Shown here: piece by piece, positions 54,594-64,000 of the stretch
Numbering within the stretch: the stretch's first letter is position 1
How the letters are laid out: each line of letters opens with the position of its first letter
IMG/VR virus record: IMGVR_UViG_3300046697_000351
Span: 1 to 64,000 of that record
Source: a virus
Strand: one strand, 5' to 3'
Length of the DNA: 64,000 nt
Program-made: the position numbers and the translations under genes
The notes under the pieces: model-generated
The model's database searches: none
What the model was told of the DNA's origin: nothing
Seen by the model: only the letters and a program-made list of their open reading frames with translations

Positions 54594-56219
54594 TCAGCTC
54601 GCGATGTAGATCGTTATATCCCCGGCCAGCGGATACTGATCCCGGCCCAGGACGATGGTCGAGGCCGTGGCCTGGCCCCTGATCGCCAGCAGCGCCAGGG
54701 GCTCGGTATCGTTGACCCCCGCGACGCTGTCGATCAGATCGAAGCTGGTGCTGTACTTGATTGTGGCCCCGAGCGTCAACCCCCCGATGTACTCGGCGAT
54801 GTTCGATTGAATCTGGGCCACGGTCGCGACGGGATCGGCGCCGGGCACGAGCGTGATCGTATCCGTTACGTCGATGAAGACCTCGATCGCGGACCTGGGC
54901 AACAAATTCCTGGCCGGGACCGCGTTCATGTTCTGGTTCATGAAGAAGTCGAGGGCGTTCTGCAACACGCCGTTGTACTGGTAGGTCACGGTCAGGACGT
55001 CGCCACCGCTGACCCCGGAGATCACGACCAGAGAATCGGTGGAACTCGTGCTCTCGGAGACGTCGCTGACGTCCTTGGCCAGCAAATACTGGGTCGGGGG
55101 CAGGGTCACGGATGTCGTGGTGTCGTAGACGCTTGTGATCGAGAGCACGGGCTGTAGGCTGAGGACCATCGGGGTTCCGACTAAGGTCGGGACCGTGATG
55201 GTGTCGACCTGAGTCAGACCTATGTTTGCCTCGGCCTGGATGTAGAGGTCGACGTAGCCTCCCGCGCCCTCGGCCCTGGTCAGCAGAGGGTCACCGGCGC
55301 CGACGACCAGGGCATCAATTACGTTTGGAAGCGTCAGGGCCAGGCGCCGGATGCCACGGAAGGTCACGGCGTCATTGGCCAAGAACGTGGCCTGTATCCT
55401 GGCCGCGAAGTCGGCGGCGGACTCGGAGTCGGTTCCGCCCGTGGTCGCGTTCTGGTTATAGACCGTGGACACGCCCGTGATCGTTGACCCCAGGAGCGTG
55501 ATCGTCCCGGGGCCGACATTGCCCGCCGCGCCCGCGACCTGGGCCTGGATCGGGATCGTGACGCTGGATTGCCCCGGGTAAATGGTCCCGCTCTCGGTCG
55601 TGATGAAACCCAGTGACGTCTGGGCCGTGGTCGAGAGCGTGGACACCACCTCTCCCAGGGGCACGACGATCGGAATCGTCGTGATCTGAGGCGCACTGAA
55701 CGTAGCGAACCCGGTGCTGAACGTTGGCCCGCCAGGGGTCAGATTGAAGTTGGCGCCGTAGTCGGCGAGTTCGGTGCCCTGAAACTCGTCGACGTTGGAG
55801 AGGGAGTAGATGTCGGCCACGCGTTGGATCGAGGAGTAGAGGTTGGCCAGGCTCGTGCTCGGGAGGTCGCAGAACAGGTTCATGGTCACGGACCCGTCCT
55901 GGGTCGAGGCCAGAGGCTGGAGCGCCCCGAGGTTGGTCTGCATCTCGGTCCTGACCGTGACGAAGTCCTTGAACGACGAGTCCCCCTGGAAGGTGTAGGT
56001 CGCGTAGTAGGCAACGCCGGTGGCGGGCTGCTTGCCCGGCAGCGACCAGTCCACGCCTCCGCTTGTCAGCTGATAGTCGACGCCAAGGGTGAAGTCGGCC
56101 TCGGACGCGGAGTACCCGACGTTGACTAGGGATAGGGCGGTGAAGGCCAGGGCGTCGATCCCCCCGGGATCGCCCTTGAACACCCGCTCTGTTATCTGGT
56201 TAATAAGAGGGATTGCCAT
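54594..56219 (-). CDS. Baseplate J-like protein
   Basis: The 541-aa product contains the J signature TTGGTDSESAADFAARIQAT, preceded by two repeated segments (FGITTESGTIYPG-like and VAGAAGNVGPGTITLL), and ends in strand-rich sequence. Baseplate J proteins form the wedge of contractile tails. AAGGAAAAACC precedes ATG 56219. Size is above the usual 300-400 aa, so an extra N-terminal domain is present. Confidence 0.88.
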   Translation of the reverse strand: MAIPLINQITERVFKGDPGGIDALAFTALSLVNVGYSASEADFTLGVDYQLTSGGVDWSLPGKQPATGVAYYATYTFQGDSSFKDFVTVRTEMQTNLGALQPLASTQDGSVTMNLFCDLPSTSLANLYSSIQRVADIYSLSNVDEFQGTELADYGANFNLTPGGPTFSTGFATFSAPQITTIPIVVPLGEVVSTLSTTAQTSLGFITTESGTIYPGQSSVTIPIQAQVAGAAGNVGPGTITLLGSTITGVSTVYNQNATTGGTDSESAADFAARIQATFLANDAVTFRGIRRLALTLPNVIDALVVGAGDPLLTRAEGAGGYVDLYIQAEANIGLTQVDTITVPTLVGTPMVLSLQPVLSITSVYDTTTSVTLPPTQYLLAKDVSDVSESTSSTDSLVVISGVSGGDVLTVTYQYNGVLQNALDFFMNQNMNAVPARNLLPRSAIEVFIDVTDTITLVPGADPVATVAQIQSNIAEYIGGLTLGATIKYSTSFDLIDSVAGVNDTEPLALLAIRGQATASTIVLGRDQYPLAGDITIYIAS

Positions 56220-56231
56220 GGTTTTTCCTTG

Positions 56232-56666
56232 CTATTGGGTTTGCCCTTGACCTGCGAGCTGCTGGGCGAAGACCAGGCGCTCCCCGGCCTGGCTCACGAT
56301 CGCGATCTGGACCTCGATGCCGGTGTTCGAGGTCGGGATCACGGCGATGGCGTCGACGTGGTCGATCAGCTCCGAGTAGGTCATGGTCTGGATCGTGGTC
56401 TGGGTCGCTTGCAGGGATTGGAGCAGGGACAAGGCCTGCGAGCAGGTGTTGGCCACGATCCCCTGCACCGTCGAGAAATCCATGGGTTTGCCCATCAGGC
56501 CTCTCAGCTTCGTCCCGTACTGGACGTTCCCGGGGTCGGAGCCGAGTGGGGTCAGCATGATCTTTGACACGTCCTGGGCCAGCTTCGCCGTGTTCTGGAC
56601 GATCATGGGGTTGCCGTCAGAGCCGAAGGAGATGTCGCCGTTGAGGAGCTGGAGGTCGTAGCTCAT
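56232..56666 (-). CDS. GPW/gp25-like baseplate wedge protein
   Basis: The 144-aa product has the family pattern: DLQLLNGDISFGSDGNPMIV, helical QDVSKIMLTPLGSDPGN, then RGLMGKPMDFST. Proteins of this fold initiate sheath assembly in T4-type tails. ATG 56666 overlaps the upstream stop. It lies between spike-like and J genes, the canonical order. Confidence 0.82.
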   Translation of the reverse strand: MSYDLQLLNGDISFGSDGNPMIVQNTAKLAQDVSKIMLTPLGSDPGNVQYGTKLRGLMGKPMDFSTVQGIVANTCSQALSLLQSLQATQTTIQTMTYSELIDHVDAIAVIPTSNTGIEVQIAIVSQAGERLVFAQQLAGQGQTQ

Positions 56667-58183
56667 GCGAGTACCGTTATGTTTCCTGTGGTTATTTTTG
56701 AAGTCAAGGACGACGGCGCCAGATTCACCGCCGCCGCCGCCGCCGCAATCGATCCGGACAGGGCGCCGGGGGGAAGCACAGACGGGGCTTCAGATATGAA
56801 TAAATTCAGGAACGCGGTTAGGGCCTGGACGAAGGGCCAAAATTTTGGGTCCGATGCCACATCGGACACCACGGTGTCATTGATTCTGGAAATACCTTGT
56901 CCGGTATATCCCATTGACGCAGGTATTGTTGGGGGGCCTGCCCAGCTGTTCAACACGATCTGGTTCCCGGACAGGTTCAGGGTTCCGGTGGCGGCGGCGA
57001 TGCTAATGTGGCCTTTGAGTGCTATTAACTCGTAGTCCCCGGTCGCGAGCGTGGTGCTGATGTCTCCGGTGATCTCCACCGTGGAGTCCCCGTAGACGTT
57101 CCGGAACTCGTTTCCATATAGGATCATCTGATCCGGAACCGATCCAGTCGCGGTCCCGATCTGAGTGACTCTCCCGTTGCCCAGGGGATCGCCACTGATA
57201 AACACCGTCGCCGACGCGGCCTCGTATGAATCGGAATTGTCTATGCTCAGGTACCTGTCGGACATGCTTAGATTCGCGGGCCCGGTCAGCGTCTCATTCA
57301 GGCTATACGAATTTAGATTTATGCTGTTGTCGGCGTTGATCGTTCGGTCCTGGGAGCCCTCGACCAGGGACTGATTCGTGTCGAAGCTCTTGTTCTGAGT
57401 CATCTCCGTCACGGCGTTATCGGCCTTGACCATGTAATTCTGGCACTGGACCGAGAACGTGCCATTTGATTCAAAACTGACGTCCCCGGCGTTGGCGAAT
57501 GTGACCTCTCCGGTCTTCCCATTTATGTAGAGCTGGAACAAGCTGGTCTTATCTCCCGCAGACTGATCCATGAGGTTGTCGGCCATGTAGCTGAGTTCAG
57601 CCTGGTTGGTCATGTACAGAGTCGATCCCAAAAGTTGCTTGTTGATCGAGGCCGGGAGCGGCAACTGCGTGACTGGGTCCATCAGGAAAGCCGGAGCATG
57701 GCAGTTCGGGCATTGCTCGATCAATGTCGTGGCGTTGATATTCGCTTCCCAGGCGGTCAACAAGGACGTTACGCCGCAGGTAAGGCACTTGGCGGAATCC
57801 CCGCGAACTCGAATATATACCTCTCCCTCTTGCAGGTCCTCAGGCATACCATAGACCTGCTTGTACATCTGGTAGTATGAGTCCGGGGCCATGGTGTTAA
57901 GGGGATAGTAGCCGAGGACCAGGGGCATCTGCATCGGTCTGATCCCGACCACGACATGTGTCCCCACCGTGGGAACGGCGAATATCCCTCCGCCGGGGTA
58001 GGCCATGGGCATAGGGATCGGGACCGTGGTCCTCGTGCTGGTCTTATCCAAGATGTTCAGGCTGCACATCATATTCACGGTGTCAACGCTCGTGATCTGG
58101 GCGAGCCTCAGGTACTTCACTTCCTCGACCGCCTGCCGGTTGCCCTGGTTAAAGAATAGGTCAGATAAATTATTTTTGATCAT
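56663..58183 (-). CDS. Baseplate spike (gpV-like) protein, 506 aa, with zinc ribbon
   Basis: The N-terminal 95 residues (RLAQITSVDTVNMMCSLNIL, FAVPTVGTHVVVGI) have the OB-fold composition of gpV/gp5-type spikes. A CLTCG...CPNCHAP insertion then forms a zinc ribbon. The C-terminal half is repetitive beta (NGDVSFESNGTFSV, TGDISTTLATGDYEL), like a trimeric beta-helix tip. It is placed between the hub and gp25, which supports a spike. No lysozyme domain is seen. Confidence 0.7.
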   Translation of the reverse strand: MIKNNLSDLFFNQGNRQAVEEVKYLRLAQITSVDTVNMMCSLNILDKTSTRTTVPIPMPMAYPGGGIFAVPTVGTHVVVGIRPMQMPLVLGYYPLNTMAPDSYYQMYKQVYGMPEDLQEGEVYIRVRGDSAKCLTCGVTSLLTAWEANINATTLIEQCPNCHAPAFLMDPVTQLPLPASINKQLLGSTLYMTNQAELSYMADNLMDQSAGDKTSLFQLYINGKTGEVTFANAGDVSFESNGTFSVQCQNYMVKADNAVTEMTQNKSFDTNQSLVEGSQDRTINADNSINLNSYSLNETLTGPANLSMSDRYLSIDNSDSYEAASATVFISGDPLGNGRVTQIGTATGSVPDQMILYGNEFRNVYGDSTVEITGDISTTLATGDYELIALKGHISIAAATGTLNLSGNQIVLNSWAGPPTIPASMGYTGQGISRINDTVVSDVASDPKFWPFVQALTAFLNLFISEAPSVLPPGALSGSIAAAAAAVNLAPSSLTSKITTGNITVLA

Positions 58184-58184
58184 A

Positions 58185-61100
58185 TCAGCACTTTGGATCG
58201 ATGTATGCGATCGCCAGTCCCATTATGTAATACTGCTGCGTCAGCTGGTTGGACGGGGTCACGGTCAGGCTTAGATTTTTCTGCACGGAGCCTGAGGAGT
58301 TGGTCGCGATGATCGTAAAATTAATGGTGTTGGTCTGCCCGCTCATGACCGTGCTCGTCGTAATTGCTGCACTCGGACCGACTGGGGCGGAGTACGTTGT
58401 TGTGGTGGGTACAGACCTCGCCGCTGGGGCAGAACTTGAGGTCAGGACACCGGATATTTCTCCTGTATATTTATTTATCGATAATCCCTCGGGGAGACCG
58501 AGAGCGTTATATGAGGTGGGGTTGTTCAGAGCCACGATCGCGTACGTGAACGGGACCCCAACTTTTGCAGACGCCGACAGTTGACTGGTTATGACAGGAG
58601 CGGGCAACCGGGAGGAACCTGGAGCGGCAGAAGACGGAGCCGCTCCCAAAAAAGAGCTTAGCATAGAGGTAAAAGATGGTGGCACCGAGGCCGGAGGCGC
58701 GGATGGGGTAGATATGCTGACGTGGTTCCTGTCTATCGCACTGGGCAGGAATGAGTTAGTGTTGATCCAGATCGTGGGGACGCCCTTTATCGTATTCCCC
58801 AGAAATTCTGGGAGGTCGGCAATGATTGCTTGGGCCGCTACGACTTCCAGGGCGTGGCCCAGGCTGTAGGGGGACTGGGCTACATAGATATATGCCGCGA
58901 TCGGGAATTTGAACGATATTATTGGCGTAGTGTCGATCCCGGCCTGCTGCAATGGCGCGAGGAAGGCGGAGGCCCCAGTTTTTTGCAGGATGTCCCCGGT
59001 TGGGAACGTCTCCCTGAGTACGAACTTTATCTTTGAACTCCCTAGATAGGCCTTGAATGCCAGTACCTCGGGGTTCGCGATCAGGGCCGCAAGCTCTTGT
59101 TCGGCGGAATTTATTTCCTTCCCTATGAAATTATTCAACTTAGTTAAGTAAGCCGCGACCAGCTCCGGGCCTTTGTTTTTTACATCTTTGAGGAAATTCC
59201 ATATCTTACCCGGGGCGTTCTCGATGTCGGTCACGGCATTATTATACGCTGTTACCACCGAAGACCAGGCTTGAGATCGGGCCGCTACGATTCTGGGCTT
59301 TGACTGCTTCGGGTTCTTCTTCTTGCTTTGCTTGTTGCAGAGTGCGGATCGGATCACCGAGGTCGAGAGCACTGCTGAAATCTTGGTTATGAACGTTCTC
59401 GTGGCTGAGGCCTTCACCGGTTGACAGGTGAATCCGAACTGACTTGAGGTACCGGGGTTTAACGCTGCGGGATTTCCCGTCGCGATGAAGTTCAACTTGG
59501 CGCTGGCAACGCTCACGAAATTAGTGGCGTTCACCGCCGCGTTCCCCTGGCCGTAAAAGTTACACATGCTGGTGTACGTTTCGTCCGTCTGTGGTCCGGA
59601 CGTCCCATATCCCACGCTACCGCTGGGAAGCGCGTCTGTCCAATGCCGACCATGGGTGAGCCCTAGGGTTGTGGTAAAATCCTTGCCCTGCGTGTAGCTG
59701 TGGTTAATGGTTGATATGTAGTAGACGAGCATCTGCTGCAACGACGTGAGAGTGCTGTTCGGGGTCGTGGTCGAGGGTGCCGTCGACGTAGACGTGGCCG
59801 TCGAGACCGTGGAGTTGGCGGGCAAGGACACTCCTGGAGCCGAGGTCGCAAACGGGTTTAGGCTCACCGATTGCAGGGCGCCCCCCAGGTTTCCGACAAA
59901 GGCTACGGTGTTGCACAGCCTCAGCTCGGGAGTCCCGTTTATGGTCACGGTCGCCGACTTCAGCTCGGCGTTGCGTCGGTTCAGGAGCGCGCGACAGTAA
60001 CTGGCGCGGCCCTGATCGACATTATACTGGTCACCTTGGTTGGCCTGGCTCGGACCAACCTGCCCAGACGGGGGCGGGGTCGTGCCACTGAAAATTGGCG
60101 ATGATTTTTTCTGGTACCTGACCGCGTACCTCTGGAGGACTGGGGTTGAAGTCTGGACAAAGGACCTGCCCTGGATAATAGGATCGATCGTGCTACCGTT
60201 TGCGAAGAAGCTCGGTTGCGTGTCGAGTTCCATCACGGTTACCACCGCCTTCTCGTCCACGGAGTGAGCTTCGGAAATAATGTCGATGTCCTCGATGTAG
60301 TACTGGGGGGCGAACGGGTTCAGATAGTAGAGCGGCGGATGATAGTTGAGGACCCCCATGTTGTCGGCGTACCACTCGAATTCTTGGACCTCGGCGATCT
60401 GGGCGCAGACCTCCCATTTTGTTAGTTCATCCGTCTCCCACATCCTGAACGCGTCCCGGAGCTGAGTCGCGTACGGTGGCCAGTTATTGGCCAGATCATT
60501 GAAGATGTTGACCTTGATGTCCTTAAAATCCCAGGCCAAGTTCACGACCTGGTTCCCGATGCTCACGGTTGATGTAGTTGTGCTCTTAGTCGCCGCCGCA
60601 TTGGTCGCGGTCGATGTCGCGGCGGTGGACGCGGTTGGAGTCGTCCCGGGGATGGCAAGTACTGGCGCTGGAGTAGTCGCTTGATTGGACAAAGCGGTCG
60701 CGGAAGCCGAAGTCGATGTCGCGGTCATGACCGTGGCTGGCATGTATCCGGGGCCGCTTTGAACATTGACCGTCGTAGCCACGAACGTGGCGTTGGACAT
60801 TCCCAGGATGGAGCCCGTCTGACCCTGGATTACGCTCTGCACCATTTCGCCGCCGGTAAGATTATTGGGCTGGTTCTCGGCGGCGATCAGGCTGCTTCCA
60901 AAGACCGTGGTCTGTAGGCCGAGGCTGTTCAGGGTCGTATCCAACTGGGGGTCGATGTTTATCCTGGCGAGGCGCACCATCCTCCCGACATCCTCGCCAT
61001 CGACCTTTACGGCCACGGTGCTGCCTGAGTAGGAAACGCTAGTTTTAGTCACGAATCCGGTGAAAATGGGGTAGTAATCGGTGGGGAAGTTAGCGCTCAC

Positions 61101-62273
61101 AGAGTAGCGCCTCCTGGCCCAAATCTGAATCATGTCGAAGGGCGCGATCGTGGTTTCCCGCATGTTCGCGGTTAAGATGCTCAGGGTCCGAGCCGGGATC
61201 GCCGACCCGCGCGTGGTCGTTGATCCGCTAGACACCTGCTTCTCAAGGTTCGCCATGTTAAAGACGTCATTGACCTGGAGCCCGAAGAAGAGGTCTGGAA
61301 CCTGACCGTTGGCTGCCAGGGGCAAGTGGAAGGTAACGGACCCGGTGCCGGGCTGTCCCTTCCTGTTCATCGAGGTCTGCATCGAGTAGGGGCCGAGCAG
61401 GCAGTCGAGCAGGATCGGATCGTAGAAGGGTTGGAGCGCTGAGGACTTTTTCAGGACCGAGAGGTTGCTCTTGGCGTCGTTCAGCTGAGTGTTCAGGATC
61501 GCAATCTGTTGCTGGAGGTCTATTGCGAGTCCGAGTTTGTCGGTGGAAACCCCGACCAGATTTTGGAGGGCATTCAAGTTGGTGATCAAATTGCTGAGCA
61601 GCGTCCCCGTGGTCTGCTGTCCGGGGATTGCCGAGGTCCCGATGCTATTAATAAAGGCACTGGCGACGTTGTTCTTGATCAGAGTCGTGAGCGCATCCTC
61701 TATGGCTGTACATGTGTTCTGGATGTCGGCCATCGGCAATGGTATGGTGTTTGATATTGAAGTCACGTTGTTTAAGGTCGTCTGGAAATTTGAAGAGGCC
61801 TGGGAAAGAGGGGACGGTGCAGTCGGGCTACTCGGAATCGAGTTGAAATTATTTATGTTCGTAACCAACTTCGGGTAGAATGCGAGGTCGGTCTGGAGCT
61901 GGTTCTGCTGCGCCGTGCTGAGGCTGAACTCGGAGGGGTTTATTGATAGGCCAGCCAACTCATTTTTGAAACTGGTTAACTGGGCGCTCAGGCTCGCCAC
62001 GTTCGCGATTGCCTTTGCGAGGTTGTCCTCGAATTCGGTGGCCACGGACCTAGCCTTGATCGTGACCTGCTTATTAAACTGCGTTGGCTGATACGATGCA
62101 AAGGCCTGTTTTATCTGCTTATCCGAGGGCATCGTCACGTCCTGGGAATAGGCCGAACCCGTGATCTGGCTCGGGGCGAGCGTAACGCCAGGAACATAGG
62201 TCAGCTCTCCGGGGACCAGGAGCCTCCGGAAGAAGACCTTGATGTCCGGTTGCGGCGTGATCACGTTCGGCAT
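58185..62273 (-). CDS. Large baseplate hub protein, 1362 aa
   Basis: The N-terminal 430 residues include strand-rich segments typical of gpD/gp27 hubs: YYPIFTGFVTKTSVSYSGST, VDGEDVGRMVRLARIN. A long coiled or helical insert (ANVASLSAQLTSFKNELAGL) and Ala/Thr linkers follow, then a C-terminal part with an Ig-like He_PIG repeat (ITSQLSASAKVGVPFTYAIV, GLPEGLSINKYTGEISGVL). At over three times the usual hub length it probably combines the hub with a tip or adhesion module. The gene starts at ATG 62273 directly after the upstream stop. Confidence 0.7.
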   Translation of the reverse strand: MPNVITPQPDIKVFFRRLLVPGELTYVPGVTLAPSQITGSAYSQDVTMPSDKQIKQAFASYQPTQFNKQVTIKARSVATEFEDNLAKAIANVASLSAQLTSFKNELAGLSINPSEFSLSTAQQNQLQTDLAFYPKLVTNINNFNSIPSSPTAPSPLSQASSNFQTTLNNVTSISNTIPLPMADIQNTCTAIEDALTTLIKNNVASAFINSIGTSAIPGQQTTGTLLSNLITNLNALQNLVGVSTDKLGLAIDLQQQIAILNTQLNDAKSNLSVLKKSSALQPFYDPILLDCLLGPYSMQTSMNRKGQPGTGSVTFHLPLAANGQVPDLFFGLQVNDVFNMANLEKQVSSGSTTTRGSAIPARTLSILTANMRETTIAPFDMIQIWARRRYSVSANFPTDYYPIFTGFVTKTSVSYSGSTVAVKVDGEDVGRMVRLARINIDPQLDTTLNSLGLQTTVFGSSLIAAENQPNNLTGGEMVQSVIQGQTGSILGMSNATFVATTVNVQSGPGYMPATVMTATSTSASATALSNQATTPAPVLAIPGTTPTASTAATSTATNAAATKSTTTSTVSIGNQVVNLAWDFKDIKVNIFNDLANNWPPYATQLRDAFRMWETDELTKWEVCAQIAEVQEFEWYADNMGVLNYHPPLYYLNPFAPQYYIEDIDIISEAHSVDEKAVVTVMELDTQPSFFANGSTIDPIIQGRSFVQTSTPVLQRYAVRYQKKSSPIFSGTTPPPSGQVGPSQANQGDQYNVDQGRASYCRALLNRRNAELKSATVTINGTPELRLCNTVAFVGNLGGALQSVSLNPFATSAPGVSLPANSTVSTATSTSTAPSTTTPNSTLTSLQQMLVYYISTINHSYTQGKDFTTTLGLTHGRHWTDALPSGSVGYGTSGPQTDETYTSMCNFYGQGNAAVNATNFVSVASAKLNFIATGNPAALNPGTSSQFGFTCQPVKASATRTFITKISAVLSTSVIRSALCNKQSKKKNPKQSKPRIVAARSQAWSSVVTAYNNAVTDIENAPGKIWNFLKDVKNKGPELVAAYLTKLNNFIGKEINSAEQELAALIANPEVLAFKAYLGSSKIKFVLRETFPTGDILQKTGASAFLAPLQQAGIDTTPIISFKFPIAAYIYVAQSPYSLGHALEVVAAQAIIADLPEFLGNTIKGVPTIWINTNSFLPSAIDRNHVSISTPSAPPASVPPSFTSMLSSFLGAAPSSAAPGSSRLPAPVITSQLSASAKVGVPFTYAIVALNNPTSYNALGLPEGLSINKYTGEISGVLTSSSAPAARSVPTTTTYSAPVGPSAAITTSTVMSGQTNTINFTIIATNSSGSVQKNLSLTVTPSNQLTQQYYIMGLAIAYIDPKC

Positions 62274-62274
62274 A

Positions 62275-63015
62275 TTAGAAGAGCTGGACCCCCCAGCCGC
62301 TGCCGTACTGAACGGGAGACGCTGCGATCGCGCTTATGTTAGTTTTATTGATGTTGCCGAGCTTGTTCATGTTGATGAGATTCGCTGCCGTCGTCGCGAT
62401 GTTGCTGCTGAGGACAGAAGTCACGTTCTTGGTCACGGTAAACGTGAAGCTATAGGTAAACTGGTACGGGACGTCGGCGCTAAGGCTATAGGAAAAATCG
62501 TTGAAGTACCCGTTCAGGACCTGACTCTCGTATAGCATGGAAAGGATCGGGTTACCGAGGAATGGCTGGGCATCGTTGAATCGGCTCTGGTAGCACTGGC
62601 GCTTGAGCAGCTCGAACGCGGCCAGAGGTTGCTTGCTGACCTGGAAGTAGGCGGTGGCCGCCGTCACGGTTATGATCTCAAGGTCGTGGCCCCAAAACTG
62701 GACGACGAAGCCGCCGCGCGTTGGTTTCTTGTCCAGGAGTACGTTCTTCTTTACCTCTATCGTCTTCGGGTTCAGGTAGAGTTGGACCACGGGGTTCTGG
62801 ACCTGCCCCAGCAAGAAGTCTGCGGAGTTGAAATTTGCGGTCAGGCTGCTGAAGTTCTTCAGCTGGCTGGCGCTGGGGACGGCGGCCTTCAGGAAATTGG
62901 TGGCATTCTGCCCGACCTGGGCCGTCAAGCCGTTGGCTCCTAGGGTCGCGACCACGAGGTCGGTGAACGCCATCTTCGTCACGTGGAGGCTGGATGCTGT
63001 CGGGATTATGGCCAT
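62275..63015 (-). CDS. Tail tube/adaptor-like protein, 246 aa
   Basis: The product lies between the tape-measure region and the hub, where tail phages carry LysM or tube-initiator adaptors. The core has VVQLYLNPKTIEVKKNVLLD and GFVVQFWGHDLEIITVTAAT, a strand-turn pattern recalling CIS-tube-type adaptors, with an Asn/Pro-rich tail. The similarity is distant. ATG 63015 is close behind the upstream stop. Confidence 0.55.
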   Translation of the reverse strand: MAIIPTASSLHVTKMAFTDLVVATLGANGLTAQVGQNATNFLKAAVPSASQLKNFSSLTANFNSADFLLGQVQNPVVQLYLNPKTIEVKKNVLLDKKPTRGGFVVQFWGHDLEIITVTAATAYFQVSKQPLAAFELLKRQCYQSRFNDAQPFLGNPILSMLYESQVLNGYFNDFSYSLSADVPYQFTYSFTFTVTKNVTSVLSSNIATTAANLINMNKLGNINKTNISAIAASPVQYGSGWGVQLF

Positions 63016-63017
63016 AT

Positions 63018-64000
63018 CTATACCGAGTAGATGGCTCTGCTGGCTTGTTCTGTTATTTTATCTGCCAGCTCGGAACACGCTAGTTTTATGTCGTCGCCTA
63101 TTTCCCGACGACTCGCACCCACCGTGACATGAGCTTGAACATGTATGGTGGTGGTCGACGATCCGGCTTCTTCCTTGATATACCCAACAGGAGAGCGTGG
63201 CATTGGTTTTCTGGTACCGAATTTCTTATCCGGATTCGGATCACTGGTAAATATCATCGGTTCCCAACTTCCTTCCGGATGTTCTTTCCTTTCTTTTTGT
63301 TCGCGGGCCGCTTCATTCCATCCGTTCTTGAATCCCTCTCCGAAAGAAGTGGTACCGATACCTGTGTTGGGAACCATTTTCTTTGGATTTTCAGCAAAAT
63401 CCCCTGCTTTTTTCATGGCCGATACTAACCCTTCCCTACCAAGTATCCCAAGTTCCCTATCTATTTCCAGTATCCTATCCGATAATTTCCTGGCAGAATC
63501 AGCAGCTTTTTCACCAGCTGTTGAAAGATTTTTTAGTGCGACTGTGGAAGCATCGCGCTGCTTATCCATGGTGTCGGCTACGGATTCTTTTCTGGTTAGA
63601 TCGAGTTTTTCTGGATGCTCAAATTGCTTCTGATATTCTTCCGGGCTTGCCAGAGGGGAGCCCGAGAAAAGGTCATAGAGTTTTTGGAATACCAGCAGTT
63701 GATTTTGCCCGCCCATTTCCTTGGCCATGGTCTGGGCTAATCCGGCAGCCCCCCCAGATGCTTCGTAGGCCGATTTCCCACGATCGCTCATCATTGTGTG
63801 CAGAATCTCGTCCATGGACATGCCTTGACGCAGGCCCATCTTGGCGGCCATGTCCGGAGAATGTTGCATTATCATCGTGGCGCGCTCGATCATTTTGTCA
63901 AAGCCACCGGCTTCCGTCGAGTATCCTGCTGCAAGTTGCTGAGCAGTCACCGTGCCACGCTGAAGTTGCTTAGCGAATGTTGACGTCAATGCCGACGCCT
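63018..64000 (-). CDS. C-terminal part of the tape-measure protein (5' end outside window)
   Basis: The frame is open from the window edge at 64000 to the stop at 63018. It contains helical Ala/Gln/Lys-rich stretches (AYEASGGAAGLAQTMAKEMG, EYQKQFEHPEKLDLTRKES) and ends in a strand-helix pair near IHVQAHVTVGASRREIGDD. Position before the tail adaptor and hub, and helical composition, fit a tape measure. Base composition is visibly lower in GC than the rest of the late block. Confidence 0.65.
   Translation of the reverse strand, partial: ASALTSTFAKQLQRGTVTAQQLAAGYSTEAGGFDKMIERATMIMQHSPDMAAKMGLRQGMSMDEILHTMMSDRGKSAYEASGGAAGLAQTMAKEMGGQNQLLVFQKLYDLFSGSPLASPEEYQKQFEHPEKLDLTRKESVADTMDKQRDASTVALKNLSTAGEKAADSARKLSDRILEIDRELGILGREGLVSAMKKAGDFAENPKKMVPNTGIGTTSFGEGFKNGWNEAAREQKERKEHPEGSWEPMIFTSDPNPDKKFGTRKPMPRSPVGYIKEEAGSSTTTIHVQAHVTVGASRREIGDDIKLACSELADKITEQASRAIYSV

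Noticed and set aside
1-64000. tRNA genes
   Set aside because: No cloverleaf with a recognisable TTCRA loop and anticodon arm was found by eye. This is not a substitute for tRNAscan-SE.

Overview
The window is part of the genome of a large, GC-rich tailed phage with a contractile (myovirus-type) tail, most likely a virus of a diderm bacterium. The tail block carries homologues of baseplate J, GPW/gp25, a gpV-like spike and a hub. A lysis cassette has a holin-like protein, an M15 peptidase and an amidase-like protein. Many small overlapping genes (ATGA, GTGA, TTGA junctions) encode proteins without bacterial housekeeping roles. Two lipobox lipoproteins and TTGACA/TATAAT promoters argue for a Gram-negative-type host with an RpoD-like sigma factor. 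The host genus cannot be read from the sequence. No integrase, terminase, portal or capsid gene lies in the window.

Layout. (1) 1-9278, minus strand: replication module. A TTGACA-N17-TAGAAT promoter, a short leader ORF and an intrinsic terminator (attenuator-like) precede an initiator-like gene with internal 42-bp iterons. Then come a DnaC-like loader, small proteins, an HNH endonuclease and a CHC2/DnaB-type primase-helicase. (2) 9458-32474, plus strand: a long accessory/early operon of mostly small proteins, several with zinc ribbons. It also holds an Rrf2-like regulator, two paralogous LPP20-like lipoproteins, an intein-containing SNF2 helicase and a DinG-like helicase. Two TnpB elements interrupt it. 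(3) 32541-36833, minus, and 36893-41445, plus: two divergent operons of small genes fired from a shared promoter region, the second ending in a histone-fold protein. (4) 64000-41507, minus: late block reading from tape measure through hub, spike, gp25, J, gpI-like, a giant FN3 protein, fibres and lysis genes.

Most interesting features. The two TnpB genes (14038-15180, 30334-31521) are each preceded by their own promoter, whose predicted start is the first base of an RNA folding as a coaxial H-type pseudoknot ending 6-7 nt before the start codon. The stems covary between copies while loop motifs (AUUUUC, GGAAAC) stay fixed, which suggests a structured 5' regulatory RNA. Both elements have long imperfect terminal inverted repeats, and the second is flanked by an 8-10 bp direct repeat, which is not expected for IS200/IS605-type elements. 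At least six near-identical promoters (GGGTCTTGACA, 17-nt spacer, TGG-TAYAAT) are scattered through the early region. In five of them an ATG lies exactly at the predicted +1, suggesting leaderless or dual-start mRNAs. A 460-bp array of degenerate GGNNN pentamers, palindromes repeated in different reading frames of the initiator gene, a fibre/peptidase chimera and a degenerate amidase are further oddities.

Most gene products are unrecognised. Functions below are given only where motifs support them.
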